From Rhynochetos jubatus (lineage: Eukaryota > Chordata > Aves > Eurypygiformes > Rhynochetidae): a stretch of DNA of 64,000 nt. The position numbers were made by a program, and so were the translations under genes. Where the stretch lies: assembly GCA_027574665.1 (NCBI GenBank), contig CM050657.1:23352700-23416699 (forward strand). Reading direction: 5' to 3'. Numbering within the stretch: the first letter of the stretch is position 1; the number at the start of each line of letters is the position of its first letter. Of the stretch, positions 1 to 13,470 are shown piece by piece. The notes under the pieces are model-generated. The model was not told the origin of the DNA and made no database searches. It saw only the letters and a list, made by a program, of their open reading frames with translations.

Positions 1-3000
1 CAATCAGGAGAGGTTGGGGAGGAGGGGAGAAGCAGGAATTCAGGCAAATGAGGAAAAGAAACAAGAAACAAAAGAGAAAAGTAAAAATTATTTGAAAGAA
101 AAGTCATCAAGCACATGCATAGGATAATATAAGAAAACAAATAAGGAGGAAAATTGTCATGAGATTTTTCCAAAGTACAGATGCAATTAAAAATGTCAAT
201 GCAATAATGAAAAAATACACAACTAAAGTTGTTTTTCGCAATCATTTTCAAATAAAAGCACAATTACAAACGCAACACACTGCACAAAGCTGCAAATAAA
301 TTCAATGGTACTTAAATTAACTGTAACTGATACCAAATGGAGGAATTGTAAATACATGAGGCTACACCAGAATACAATGGCAAACATTTCAGAATGAGCA
401 CCATGGGAAGGGGGATACAAATGAGCAGCATTCATTTTCTGGTACAATGAGCAATCTGTTAATAAATAACGAGAATACAGATATTTTTGCTGTTCAGTTC
501 TGGTCAGATCGCACCACTGAAAAAACCCACCCAACTCTGCAGAAAAGGAGAGACAGGATCTAAGGTTGTGTTGGAGGGAAGACTGCAAGAATAACCCTGG
601 CAGTTACTCAGTGCATTTTGTGGCACTGATATCCCGAGATCCCTTCATTAAACACTGTATCTAATGTTGACAGCACGATGGAGTTTTCCCCTTACATGAT
701 CTGTTACCACATTCTGCTCTTTCTTACACCAGTGGTCTCATGTATGAAGTAAGGGCAACAGCTAGAGCAACACGTGCCCGCAAACAGGTGCAGCGATGCT
801 TGCCAATCCAGGCAATTCTTACAGGAGAGAGTAAGCACCACCTTCACCCGCTCGGAAGAATCCAGAGTGGCAGCTTTGCCATTTCGCTTCCTGGGAGCTA
901 ACGGCAGGGGTGGCCACGGGAGAGGACGGACCTGCACTGATCATCAGGTGAGTGTCACCTGCCATCACCACAGCAGGGTTTCCAACACAGCCAGTCCAAA
1001 AAGGACATTTAAAACAGGGAAAATCTGGACCTGCTGAAACTTCTGCCTTGGCCAGTCAGCCAGAAAAGGTTGCATCTGTTTCTGCAGTAAGTTAATTTGA
1101 TTCTGGCATTAATAGTCTGTTTTGTACTAGCATTTCAATACTCAAATTTCAATAAACTCATGTGATGCCTGACCTAATAGACAGTTAATTTTAAATGAAA
1201 GAGATGCCATCAACTTGTAACATTTCCAAAGAAACTCAAAATTGTTTATAAGGTGTATAAAAGATCTGTAATTTCACAGAGTAACAAAGAAATCCCAACA
1301 AAACATCATTTCGAAGGCTGCCTCCTCCAATTAGGGATCTCGTATCACGCTATAGTTAGGGACCTAATATCACACTGTAGTCCTTTGTTAAACATAACAT
1401 TTCTATATACAGATCTGTAACCAGTCTATGTTTAGTGGTTTGAAGTATTACTTGCAGCAGACATGCTAAAAGGCAGGTATTCAACTTTGCTAGGGGTACG
1501 GACCCCGACCAGAACAGTACTTTGCTGAACTCAGCAATAACATTGCAATTTACTGATGGAGATTCTGTTCATGCCATGTACATTCCCTGTACCATCATAT
1601 GGTTTCAATTTTCTTGTCATCTCTACTACATGCTACAATAATCTCCACGCTAAAAAATTACTTCAGCAGCAATCCTGCCAGTTTCAGTTAACTCCTAAAC
1701 ACGATTCTGTAATGCAACAAAAATAAAAAGGAAATTAATAATCAAACGTATGCTTTTCAGCTTAATCAGAGGAAAGGGTTTCCTACAAGATCATGCAACA
1801 TTTATTCAAGTTTCAGCTTCTTACACTATTGTCCCTGACACCAAGTGTTGCATAACAAAAAATGAGCAGGAATGGAATGCAGGGGAAAATGAAGAAAGAT
1901 GGGAAATCTCCCAGGAACTCATGAGAGTAAGAGGAGCAGAAAAGGGTTCAACTACTTGCAAAAGAGGATCCAGTTGTTATGTGAATTCCAAGACCATGCA
2001 GGATCACGCTGTGCAGAACAGCAGAGGGTTACAAGTGCTGCTTCCAGCCAGACTCACACACACCCAGAAGACAGAGCAGCCAGGCAAAGAGGCACCATTC
2101 TGAACAGCCCCACTTTTCAACTGCACCAGCAGCCTTGCCTCTACCGAACAGCTGAAACCAGACGATCTCAAACTCTACAGAAAACGAGCTTGATTTTATA
2201 ACTGGCCTTGCAAAGATGGAGGATCTTTGGAGTAAGCACACAAATGCAGGTTTAAGCTGTTTGGCGCTAGGCTTTTAAGGGCATCCCTAAGCAGTTACTG
2301 CACAAGAGATGAGAGGCCACCTCGTTGTGGCTACAGATGTGAAACTGGATTGGTTCCTCCCGTGGAGCTTGGGAATATTCTGACATATTAAGGGCTCACT
2401 CCTTCTCTTTTTCTTTCCTTATTCTAAAAGGCAGAAATCATGTTCCATATTCCACTTGAATTAAGAATTATGTGGAAGGATGTCTACTACACAGGCCGAC
2501 AGACTCAGTCAGGCCGATTCCCTGTGTGACCTCGTACCTGAACTGACAGACAGCTGACGTTATTGCTCTTCATTTTTCAAATCGCCCGAAGGAATGGCAC
2601 CAAGAAAGATTCACGTAATTACTCTCATAATCTAGATCCCCTGTAGCAGTTATCTGTCACTCTAAGTGCATTTGACACAACCCACTGCAGGAATGATTTC
2701 GCCCATCCATTGTAACATTTTATTATCTAAAATTGCTTTTTATTGATATCATATGTGATTAAATGACAAATGATGAACACCACAGCGATGTAGCAAATCA
2801 CTCTGGATTTCACTCTATTTACTCTTTTGCAATCATTTCCAAGAAGCAAAGTACAAGCTTCATGCCATGTGTTTTATAGGAAGTGGTGGAAAATACAAAA
2901 ATATTCTCCACTTTTTACTAATTATGACATGGCTCTATCATTCATTTTTGGTGCACAGGCTCGCCACAACACCTATCAGCACTATTTCAGTAATGTTTTA

Positions 3001-6000
3001 CCCTAATTAAGTAAGGATGGCCTCAGTTTAGGATTTTTTAATAATCTTCAGTGCTCAGATCAATTTTGGAAAGCTGTCTGATTTACACTGTATTAGTTTT
3101 AGTATATTTTCTTTCCCATGTAGGGGTCTTACATTTTAAAAGGTCAATATCCAAATAATACTAGATGGTTGGGAAGGGGACAGAGTAGATCCCCAGGTGG
3201 GAAAGAACTGCTGACCTGCCATTAAAGACACCAATTTGCATCTGTGTAAGAGGTTATCTGCCAATAGGTTGGTAATTCTGTCTTTTTGGTTGCCAGCATA
3301 TAAATCTCAGTGAAGTCAATGAATTACACAGAAGATGGCCTAGGGCTCTGTGTTTTTAAAAGCATGCTTTGCTAATCATACTACAACTGTTCTTTGGATT
3401 ATTGCTGCTGAATTTATTAATTTAATTTCCTTAATGCTCTTTTCTCTGATTTGCATGGTAAAAATTGATTAGCTCCAAGCACTAGCACAAACTGTTGTCT
3501 TTGGGTTTTAAGTTACAAAGGGATAAAAATAGCACTATCACTCAAAAACCTCAACTTGCTGCTGTTACTTTCACCTTCTAAGGCAGTGTTTGTTTCATTC
3601 ATGCAAGGTTAGATGAGAATTAAAATATAAATGCATAAAAATCTCATCTTGACAACTCAAACTCCAGAATTCAGGCTGTGGAAATCTTAATATTGCTGTC
3701 TGTCACCCACCTATCCCACATGCAGAGATACACGTGGGCTCCCTGGGCAGATAGATACTGATCTCGGATAGAGGCGTAAGCCCAGCACAATTCCACTCGC
3801 TTTGCTGAAGTTGTTCCAGACTAATACTGGTGTTACAGAGAACAACATATTAGCCAGAAATATGTCACTGTGATTTTATGGTCAGTTAGCTCTGACATCC
3901 ACTTATGTCTCACGAGTGGGCTTGCAAAGACGTCCCTCCCACCCCACTTATAATTCACAAAGAACTAATCCAGGAGCTATACAACGGGAAGAGAAAGAAA
4001 GACTAGGAGACCTGGGAGCCGGGAAACTCGTGCCAGGGCCAGTGGCAGTAATTCAGCTGCCTAGTGTCTCAAGTGGCATGCAGCTGAAGAACAGCAGCCA
4101 AGATGGACACGAAAGCCTGAACGTAAATGCTTCTACTCTTGCTCTGTTATGTAACAGATCAAGGAGATTGAGGGATCTTACTACTCCTCCCCAGCCCTGT
4201 GAAATGACGGACTGACTGTGTGTCACGGCGAGGAATCTTTCCTTGTCACCCCCTCTTCCTTCCCACCTCTGTCCCTGGATAAGCTCAAGTCCTCAAAGAC
4301 CTGGGGGAGTTGTATTTTCAGTAATGTAGACTCAATTGTGGAAATTACTCAGGCTTTGTTAAGGAAAAAACTTCCATCATTGTCACTGAAAGCTTCTGGT
4401 AATAATGAACACCTTGCTGCTAAGTCATCAAGTCTGGCCTGTAAAGAACTTTTCCGGGAGACACCTGCCATGTAATACCACCAGCCCAGACAGACAGGGC
4501 GACAGCACTGCAGCTGTGGCTGAAACACTGTGGTGCAAGGAGCCATTAACACAAACTGGAAGGCAAAGTTTATTTCAAAGCAACTGCTGCTTAGGGTTAC
4601 CTTCTTTTATTGTTCAGACTAGCATGAGCCATCACGAATGCCTGGGTTTCGGTCGCTTCCTTCACTGGCACTATATTGTCTGATGGCAGGTTCCCTCCTT
4701 GTTGTCTGGGCTGTCCACACACTTTATCAACCTGTATGAAAGGAAGGGAAAGGAAAACCGGGTTGGAATGGAGAAACTGATTTACGATTGCCCAAAGGTC
4801 TGCTTCTTCCTTGTCATCAGTGTTTACTGCAAGAGAAGGTGTCTGGGCAAGAGAAAGAGTTCTTCTGTCCAGGACCTGGAACCTACTCCCCTGAGTAAGA
4901 ATGACCAAATTACAAGGCAGTGCAAAGGGTCATGGACTTGTCAGCGGATACCTGGAGTATAGCACACCTGGAAAAAGGCTGAAACAGTGACTGATGGGAG
5001 TGTTTCCAAACCAAACTTCTGTTTAGAAACACACCTGGAGTCGGAAGGGACCCAGATTTTGGTGGAACATCTGCCCTGTATAGAGAGAGCAGAGTCTTGG
5101 TGTTTGAAGGGGCTCCTAACCAGAAGACAACTGACTGTTCCCTTAAAACAAGGAAATAAGCAAAAGAAGTCAGTATCACTGTCTATAGTCTTTCCTTGGA
5201 TAAAACAATGCAAAGAGAATTTCCAGCCCTGGGAATAATCAGTGCCTCGGATCCTGGGGTCAGAATACCAGCATTGTTCAGCCATTTGCCCTTATTGTCC
5301 TTCTTGAAGCCTCTCAGAGGGGATTTAATACAAGATCAGAGGAAAGCAAGCTTTTGTTTATCCTTTGTGCACTGCGGATCTGACACTGCTCCTGCATCTT
5401 GCCACATCTATTTGCTGTAACAGCTTTAAGTGACAACAGCAAGACAAACCTCTTCCCTTTCTAATCCGCAAATAAGTAATCTGTAATGTTTTCGTCTACA
5501 CCTAAATCCTCAAGCAAACACGAAAAGAAGACAAAGGAAATCCTACTGCGGGCACGGTACTACCAGACACCTTTATCACACAGGCTCCATCATCCCGCAC
5601 AGCACTGAATTTGGTATCCCTTCTTTAGTTTTCCACTATAATCAGGGCGAGACGGATTCTTGCTGTCCGTGCACTTTACTGCACCTCAAACACTTACTGA
5701 GTCACAAGTGCCTATCTGCTGAATATTTCAGACCACAAGTGACTTCAAACATTTTCTCTGTCCCCTTGCACCTCCATGTTGTATATGTCAGTGCAAGTAC
5801 AGAACAATTTTCTGTGCCTTAGCCCCTTTCCTCCAGGAAAACGACTGCTACGCAGAGCTAAGAGATTTTCCGCTGCAAAACCAACCAGTTGGAAGCTGCA
5901 CAGGCATGACGCTTACTATCACCTCTAGTTGTCTGAGTTACAGCCTGGTCCATCATAACAGGCTGTGAGGAACGTAAAACTGTAGCAACTGAATGCGAAC

Positions 6001-7099
6001 GTACCGCACTAATCCCTACGTGCCTCCAGCAGTCAGAGCGGGAGCCAGCTGCCTCACTCAACACCACGCACTGTGTGTATTGTTCCGGTCTCACCAGGGA
6101 CTAGTACAGCATTGTTTTAAAACACAACTTTGTGAAATAAAATATTCTGTTTCAGTCCCTTCTAAACTTCTGCAAATAAAACCCAAACGCTCTGTGCAAG
6201 TGAAACTACAAACCAAAAATGCCTTTTGAAACCTCTGGAGCTGGACAGAGTGTACAACACAGCTGGACCACATTCCTGCACAGGCTGCTCTCTCTGCTGT
6301 GCCCCAGGATTCCCAGATCTCCTACTGCATGCAGATCCAGATTCCCAGCATGGAGTTCTGCAAAATCCATCTTAGATTACATCATGTCACTAAAGTTCAT
6401 GTCTTCAAATTACATACACCTCAAACCTAGTCGCTGTGGATTTAAGCGAGTTTTAACCAACTAATACCAGAGCGGTTTGGAAAAGCAGCGTGCTTCTCAA
6501 ATACAGAATCAGTGAAGCACTCCAAGTTCTTTTTTTCCTGTGAGAAGTTCCAAAGAGATTGAGAGTCATCATTTTTGTTGCGAATCAATAGTTTAAGCAT
6601 CCAAAGGAACATACTCACTTTGTTTTGATCTGTAGCTTTGATACCATAGAAATAAAATTACTCTAAATTGCAAAAGTTTCAGAATTTCCTATGCCAAACC
6701 TTAACTTTGGGGTTTTCTTTTCAACCAGTAATAAGTTTCCTGTATATCAAACAAAACCACAGTACTTTATGGAAAATATATTTCTCAGTGGAAAAATTTA
6801 ACTAGTTCTACTCCACTAAAAATAAAGTAATTCATTAAATGAAAGGGGAAATCACATTCACACTTTTTTGTTGTGCAGGCTCCACGTGACTTTCTTACGT
6901 TAAGAAACACTAACAACAGACATTTTAAACTGAAGTGAGATTAGCTAAACGGAAGATACAATAGTGATACATTAGTTGTAATAACAGTAGCTCTTAAATA
7001 TCTCAGCTGAGATCCAGACTGCCCTTTAATGGGAAGAAAATAACTAGCCCAAGGCAGTCCCTGTCCAACAGCGTCTGACCGTTAAACGAACAAAGATGG
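1..7099. other. AT-rich intron stretch; one 25-bp tandem pair, otherwise no gene seen
   Basis: Short open frames occur on both strands (for example a 121-codon frame at 223-588 minus and a 117-codon frame at 1750-2103 plus). Their translations show no domain, no biased codon use and no splice context. The 704-1037 segment is somewhat GC-richer but also unrecognised. Homeobox-type ATTA sites are frequent at 2640-3480, and a perfect POU octamer ATTTGCAT lies at 3449-3456. Confidence 0.5.
1331..1380. repeat. Two-copy 25-bp imperfect tandem repeat
   Basis: The copies are at 1331-1355 and 1356-1380. Both begin TTAGGGA and end in a CTATAG/CTGTAG-like segment, and about 20 of 25 positions match. 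The divergence indicates an old slippage or short duplication event. TTAGGG is also the vertebrate telomere unit, but it occurs only once per copy, so this is not telomeric sequence. Confidence 0.75.
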
Positions 7100-7262
7100 A
7101 CTGGAAGCCGGTGCAGGGGCACAACGCAAGATCTCCAGTGGGGCCCGCAGCAGAGCACAGCTTGCTCTGTGCAGTCAGTGCCCTGGCCGCCTTGTGCGGC
7201 TCAGCCCAACAGCCCTCAGCCCAGACCCAGCTCCCCAGGCTGGTTCCTCCCCGTTAATGACG
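7100..7262. other. GC-rich patch of unknown origin
   Basis: About 160 bp of markedly higher GC content, with several CpGs, between AT-rich flanks. It has the sharp composition edges expected of an inserted retroelement remnant, but I could not match it to a family. No reading frame of interest crosses it. Confidence 0.4.
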
Positions 7263-10200
7263 TGTAAATTAAAAACTATGAGACATACCATTTAAAAAAT
7301 TAAAAAGTAGTATTTTCTGGAACTGCAACATCTAGGATCTACTGCTAAAAATTACCTATCTGTTAACAGCAGTAAGAACATTGAGGGTTTCCCTTGCATC
7401 CTACGGGCACACAACTGCACTGTCAGCGTAGCTCGGAGCTCATGAATCAAGGCTCAGCACCCAAAGGGAAAAGAGTGCTACTAAAAATGGTGACTGGGAT
7501 TTCACAGATTTATTTTCGTGTATTTGTGACTTATTACTTTCAAGTTAGACACACTTTCAGTTTAAGAAGTACATGATTTATTTATTTTTAAATAGAAGCC
7601 AACAATCCTCCACTGATACTAAACATCAGAACTAGACACAATAACAAAAAATACCAAATACAGCAAAAGGCAAGATAACTGCATGACACTGGCTGCCGAG
7701 AACTGGAGATGCCTGCGATAAAATCTAACACAAAATTGGGAGAAACAGAAAATACATTGCTCTTTTCCTAAACTCAATTTTTAGTACCCAGAATAATCAG
7801 GAATCAACATAAAGAATGACTAAGCTAATTTATTTCTTTGATTTTTAAACTTCAAAATAAGCCTGCCAATCTTAAATTACAAACTGATGGAAAATCATCC
7901 CTCATTAACTACAACACCACTATGGTCATTCCTCTTGTCTCCTTGATGATATTTAATCAAGTCTACCTTCTAACAGTGAACATCGATAGCTGAAAACTAC
8001 TGTTCCTCTGAACTACCAATGTTTCATAATTCCGTACATTTTTCATCAGATTAAAGCTTTTTTACTTATACACCAATGAGGATTCTTAAATATCTGACTT
8101 TCTACCCACCACAGCTACATTTCTTCTCCCGTGAACTTACCTTTGCAATGAAACACAGAGTCATACATATATGGATTATTTGACTTTTTACTATTTGTTC
8201 TGTAAAAGAATGACTATTTACAATTATTACAGAGGCTTAACAAAATAAATTGAAAATATCTCATCCAAAATCTTTTGAACTCTTGCAGCTTGAGCAACCT
8301 TAAACACTGAGGTCATATTTAATATACCTAATATAATCAAACAAAAGAAAAATGTCATGCCCTTCTGGATACCAAAAGAATCTTATCTCTCTAAAGCAGA
8401 AGACCTTTTCACTGGTTCAGAACACTTTCTTTGATTTGACAATGGAAACCTTAGTATTTTGAAATACAAGATTTTTCTAGTGATTGGGCTTTCAGTTATT
8501 AAAATGCTGACACATTTTCCAGCAGATTTCCACACTACTCCCCCTCGACCCTGTAATCCATTTCAGCTCCATGAAAACGCAGCAAACTGGGGGAACATCT
8601 CTGACCACTTACACCCCTCCGCCCAGATTCCCAACGGCTGTGCAGGTGTTGGCACAGCCATACCTCACACCACACAAGCCACAAACACATTTCAAATCAC
8701 AACTGGAGTTTGCTGGTTCCAGCTGCCAAGTTTGAAGTGAGGGAAGCAAGAAACAGTCATGGGGAAATCAGGTTTGAATTTTCAGACGTGTATGTCCATC
8801 ATGGGATCTCATTTCCTTTGGGTCAGCCATGCCCTCCTTCACCACCTGATTATTGACGGCAGAATACACCAACAGACCCCTTGCGTGTCATTTGCCGTAA
8901 GCCATCAACCAATGTTCATTATGTAAATACAGAATCCTCTCCGTTGGAGTGGCTGTCACCCACTGCTACAGTATTGCTGCAAAACGCTCAAAAGATGAGC
9001 GGGAGCACATTTGATAAAACATAAGCCACGTCTTGTTGGTCACTGCCACTGTCCGTAGCTTACTGAACAGAATCTTACACTCCAAGAGGCAATAGCTGAG
9101 AGAGAGTAGCATCATTAGGAGAAGAGGGAAAGCACCCTTTGATGTTGCAGTCTTTTAAATATCCCCTCTTGTGGAATACGCTACCTATTACAAATGCAGC
9201 ATGTTGCTTGTAGCAAAGTTCAGCATTACATAAACAAACTATGGGATTATTAGTTCATTTTCTTATGGGAGTATGTTGTATTTCACTTGGGAGGGTAGCA
9301 TTCTCCTCTCATCTTGACTCTATTGGACAGTTTAATGTAAATTAACTTCCTACAAATCTTCTGAAAATTGGCAGTTAGAGAAGTTGACCATTAGTAGATA
9401 CTAGAGATGCCACCAAGGAGAGCGGCATTACCAGTTCTTGAGGGAGAGAAAAACCTTCTGTCAGAGGTGACACTTACTTAGACAAAGAATCCAGCCATGG
9501 AATTTAAATCCATAAGAAATCAGTTCCCCAACTTGACCCCACCTATTTCATGCTTCGGTGTGCTACTGTTCTGCACCCAAATCCAGGGAAACTGCCTCCA
9601 AAACAAGCGCACAGGGACTGAGGCTCTTCAACAACCAACCACTGAGAATATCTTTTTGCTTCTCCCTAACTATGAAAGAAAGTGTCACAGGTGATAACGC
9701 TGAAAGCGTCTTCTGTCTCCCAAAGCTTTGCAAACGGTAACTGTAAAAAATCTGGATGCCAGCTTGCAGAGCTGTTTGACAACAAGTTAGAATTTAAGAC
9801 CCTCACGCATTTTCTCTGAGGACCATATCCCCCATACAGAAAGGGAAAAAACTGTATGGGTTATTTAGAGTCTCAAAAAGCTGGAACTTAAAATCAGTAA
9901 ATCCAGAAAGCTCTAATAAATTCCCTAAGAATGTGGGCTATAAACCTTAGGTGGCCATTTCAAGGTCAAAGAAGGATTAAAGAAAACCAGAGACAAGTTA
10001 TACACTTCAGCCGTGTAACGGCATTCCTAAAGCTACATTTGCCCAGAACAGGAATGAAGCTCCTGGCCGCACTATAGTTGGGAACAGGCAGAGGCAAATC
10101 ACAAAGCAGAAGAGATTCCTAGGCCTTTTGACTGGGGAACACGTAGTTCAGAAATTGTAGCATTTTCTTTACGGAAATGCCTGTTTATTGCCTCTTTTTT

Positions 10201-11920
10201 TAATGAGCAGTAGCCAAAAAGATCTCAGGGGACCTCCCCAACTGCACGGTAGGTTCAACCAGCCAGGGAGTTGGACTAGCAGCATGTATGCGGTCCCAAG
10301 CACCCCATTCCAAACCCAGAAATGCATTCCCATTTTACAGGTATACATATAAAGAGGAGAAATAGAATTAGTCACAGGGATTCTCAATATTGCATAGGAG
10401 TCAAATTGCTTCAAGTCAAAAAGACACAGGTTTTAAGCATATAGCATTTATAGGGGAATAATTTACACGGTTGCAATCAACTTCCTCTTACATATTTCTA
10501 AGGGTCCAACCTGAAGACCCTTATCACCAGCCCAAGCAGTACTCCTGGGTGCCCTTATAAAAAGTGTTACTTAAAGACTCTGTTCATCTATTGAACAATT
10601 GGAACAATTCCTCTTTCTTCCTTTTTAACTAAGAAGGTCAAGTTTCCAGGCTAGCAGATATATTGAGAAAGATGAGTATTCAGCAATAGTGGAGCAGCAG
10701 TAGTGTTTGCAAACGGACCTGAAATTGGTTCTTGAAAAGAGGAAAGTGCTGTGTTAGGAGGTTTTGTGCTTGTGTGAATCGACATTGTTACCTTTTGTAG
10801 GTTCTGTCTGCGGCAGAAGAGCCATCCATTCGAGGCATCGACACTGCGTGCGCACAACAGTCAAATTCTGCAGCAGCTACTCAAGTGAACCAAATTTACA
10901 AGGCCTTCTCCCAAATTAAAAAGTGATGTGGAGCCTTTTTGTACAACATCCTTAAGAAAGAGCGCTTAAACAACTTGTACTGAGCCAAGCAACCTGGGTG
11001 TGCCACAAAGCCCCACCTGAAAGCATACATACAGGCTTTGTTCACAGTAGTCGAGGATTTCGGGAAAAATGTGAAATAAGGAAACACCTTACATGAAATC
11101 AGGTATTTCAAGAATTCTATACAGCTTATATCTAACAACTCTTCACTGTAAATTACAGTGATGTTCTTTTCTACTCTCAATGGCTTTTAAAAGTGGCACA
11201 CACCGGTCAGGATATCAAACTGTCCACAGTTTATCTCCACATGTAAAATATTTGAAGTGCACATAAGTCAATAACTGTCTGTCGTGTTAGGATTTTCGAT
11301 AACATTTTTATTCACATTGTATATATGTCTACCCAGCTGAAAAATGAAATGGTAATCTTTTATGAAGCCAAAACAAAATACGAACAGCACCTGAGAGGTA
11401 ATGACAGCTCCCCTCCTCCCCCGCAATCCCCCCGAGATTCAGTACTAATCTTTCCTGACAGTCAGCCTTTGTTAGCTGTGACAGTTGTCCTTAGATATTG
11501 ACAACCTAGAAAGGTGAAGCTCAATTTTATAATTAATTACAATAATCTAGTATGGAAGGAAAATTCCATTGGGAATCAATCCAACTGAGTCATTTTAAAA
11601 GCTCTCAGGAAAATTAGGTAACTTTAAAAATAACAAAAAAAAAAATTAATTAAGACATTTCATTCAAATTTCCCTTTTATCACCTTTCAAATTGAAGTAT
11701 ATCAAAATGGTGGTACTGCATGTTATGTGTTTATTATTTATTCCCATTCTTAAATGAAAGCAATTATCAAAATATGACTGGAATTTCTTTTATCACTGAA
11801 AGCTTAAAACATAACTAGAAAAACCCTTCATAGTTTGTTCTTCCAAGGTTCAACAACCAAGTACAAAAAGGAGCAGAGACTGATCGTACACCTTACACAC
11901 ACATAAAGGCAGACACACTA
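7263..11920. other. AT-rich intron stretch, nothing recognised
   Basis: Open frames of 60-94 codons on both strands have no recognisable protein signature. The block 11480-11790 is strongly AT-rich, with runs such as TTATAATTAATTAC and an A11 tract near 11634, and could be conserved regulatory sequence. Otherwise I see nothing in it. Confidence 0.5.
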
Positions 11921-11929
11921 TCCTTTTAA

Positions 11930-12172
11930 GGCCCCCCTGTCGCGCCCGCGCTGCACAGACCAAGCACCAGACTGCTGCAGGTATTGCTGTGGGTGACATC
12001 CCTCGCACAGGCTGGTTCCCAGTGCAAAGGCAGTACCCCATACCACCTGGCCCCAGTGCCTGCTGGTGTCCCTCCCCAGCAGGAAGGGCTGGCACCACCC
12101 CGCCTCCGCTGGCAGGGCCCAATATTCCTTAGCCCTCTGCTGCCAAAGCAGCCACGTGTCAAGGTCCAGGTG
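11930..12172. other. GC-rich patch of unknown origin
   Basis: GC-rich, CpG-containing sequence embedded in AT-rich intron. It is open in several frames (90, 78 and 64 codons) simply because GC-rich sequence has few stop codons. The translations are proline, alanine and glycine rich with no domain. It may be an eroded LTR or another retroelement piece. No boundary repeats were seen. Confidence 0.4.
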
Positions 12173-13254
12173 AGCTAATAAGGCTCATTTTGCTCTGACC
12201 AGCCTAGAGATCAGTCCAGCACTGACTGGTAACCACGAGCAGCGTGGGACTGACAAGCAGAAGGGATCATACTGGTGACGCAGGTAGGTCACCAGCTGGC
12301 ACAGGCAACACAACATCCATCCTCAGGCTCGGCTACCTCCCTAGATTCTTTTAGTCAAAGAACAAGCGTGTCACTCTTCAGCTTGCTTTACGTCAGGTTA
12401 GAAGATACTCACATAAGGAGCTATAAATAAGCCATTTACATTCTCCATTGCCCTCTAGTAATGTTGATCTGTACCTTACTACTCGAGCAAGAGCTCTCAT
12501 GCAAGACTGAGACCCTTTTCACTAAATGCAGCTGGTGTGGTGGCCACCACAAGACAGCCAGTGCCACTGGCTTTAGTGAGCTGCTGCTGCCCAGCAGCAG
12601 AATTCACAAGCTGGCCCAGGGACAACATGAATCAATGTGAAGCAGAGGCTACCAAAAGAGAGTGTTTCTCCCTAAGCAGCATCTCCTTTCAGCTTTGCCA
12701 AAGCCTATCTTCTGGTCTGAAATTCCTCAGACTTTGTACAAAATCTCAGAGAAATAATCCTAGAAAATATGAAGGAAGTCGGACAGGGTATTTTCGACCT
12801 GGTTGGTAGTGAAAACATCTTGACTTATAAAACCACATCATATTCCAAAATAAGTCTTGCTTTAAAGACTTACTTAAAGATTGACAAATTCAAGCAGGGA
12901 CATAACGCTTAGCCAACACTGAGTTACACAGTCACTTCACTAAACTGTGACTGTGTCCATTTAACAAAAACTAATTGCCTTTTGTGGGTAACTGCCTGGC
13001 TGTGAGTTACCAGCTCTGACAACATGCTGGATTCATGTTAGCAGTGCTGTCAAGAATCAATCATGCTCTATCAACCATGCAGTAAAGCAGCACATTATGT
13101 ATCACATCACATAAAAAGCAGCACTGTGAACATGAGGAGCTTTAAAGCCCGCTGAGTGCATGCAGAAAGCTTACAGAGCCCAGGGGTTCTCAGCACAAAA
13201 CCTGAGTTTGCACTGAAAAGCTGCCCCAAAAGGGCACAGGACTGGGTATCAGAA
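12173..13254. other. Intron stretch without recognised content
   Basis: Mixed-composition DNA. A 90-codon frame at 12537-12809 shows no homology I can name. I see no splice-flanked coding block and no clear transposon. Confidence 0.45.
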
Positions 13255-13470
13255 AACTGAGCCAGCCACATGCCTGAAGGGCAAAGGCTAATGGTATCCT
13301 GGACCCTATTAGGACAAGTGGTGATCTTGCCTTCTATTCAGCAGGGTAGGGCCACACCTGGAATGCCATGCCCAGATCTGGGCACTAGGTGACCCTGTTT
13401 GAGCAGGGAGGTTGGACTAGATGACATCGCAAGGTCTCTCCAACTTCAGTAGATCTGTGATTTGGATGAT
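13255..13470 (+). mobile_element. CR1 LINE fragment, 3' end with internal deletion
   Basis: CR1 elements are the main non-LTR retrotransposons of birds. This copy shows the late ORF2 and 3' UTR landmarks in order: a GAGCCAGC-like segment near 13258, GCAAAGGCTAATGGTATCCT at 13281, GGCCACACCTGGAAT followed by CCCAGATCTGGGC ending near 13383, then directly TGAGCAGGGAGGTTGGACTA. The end is the TCTCCAACTTCAG tail with degenerate TCTGTGATTTGG octamers. In an intact CR1 several hundred bases separate the TGGGC segment from GAGCAGGG, so this copy carries a large internal deletion. It is 5'-truncated and dead. Confidence 0.9.
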
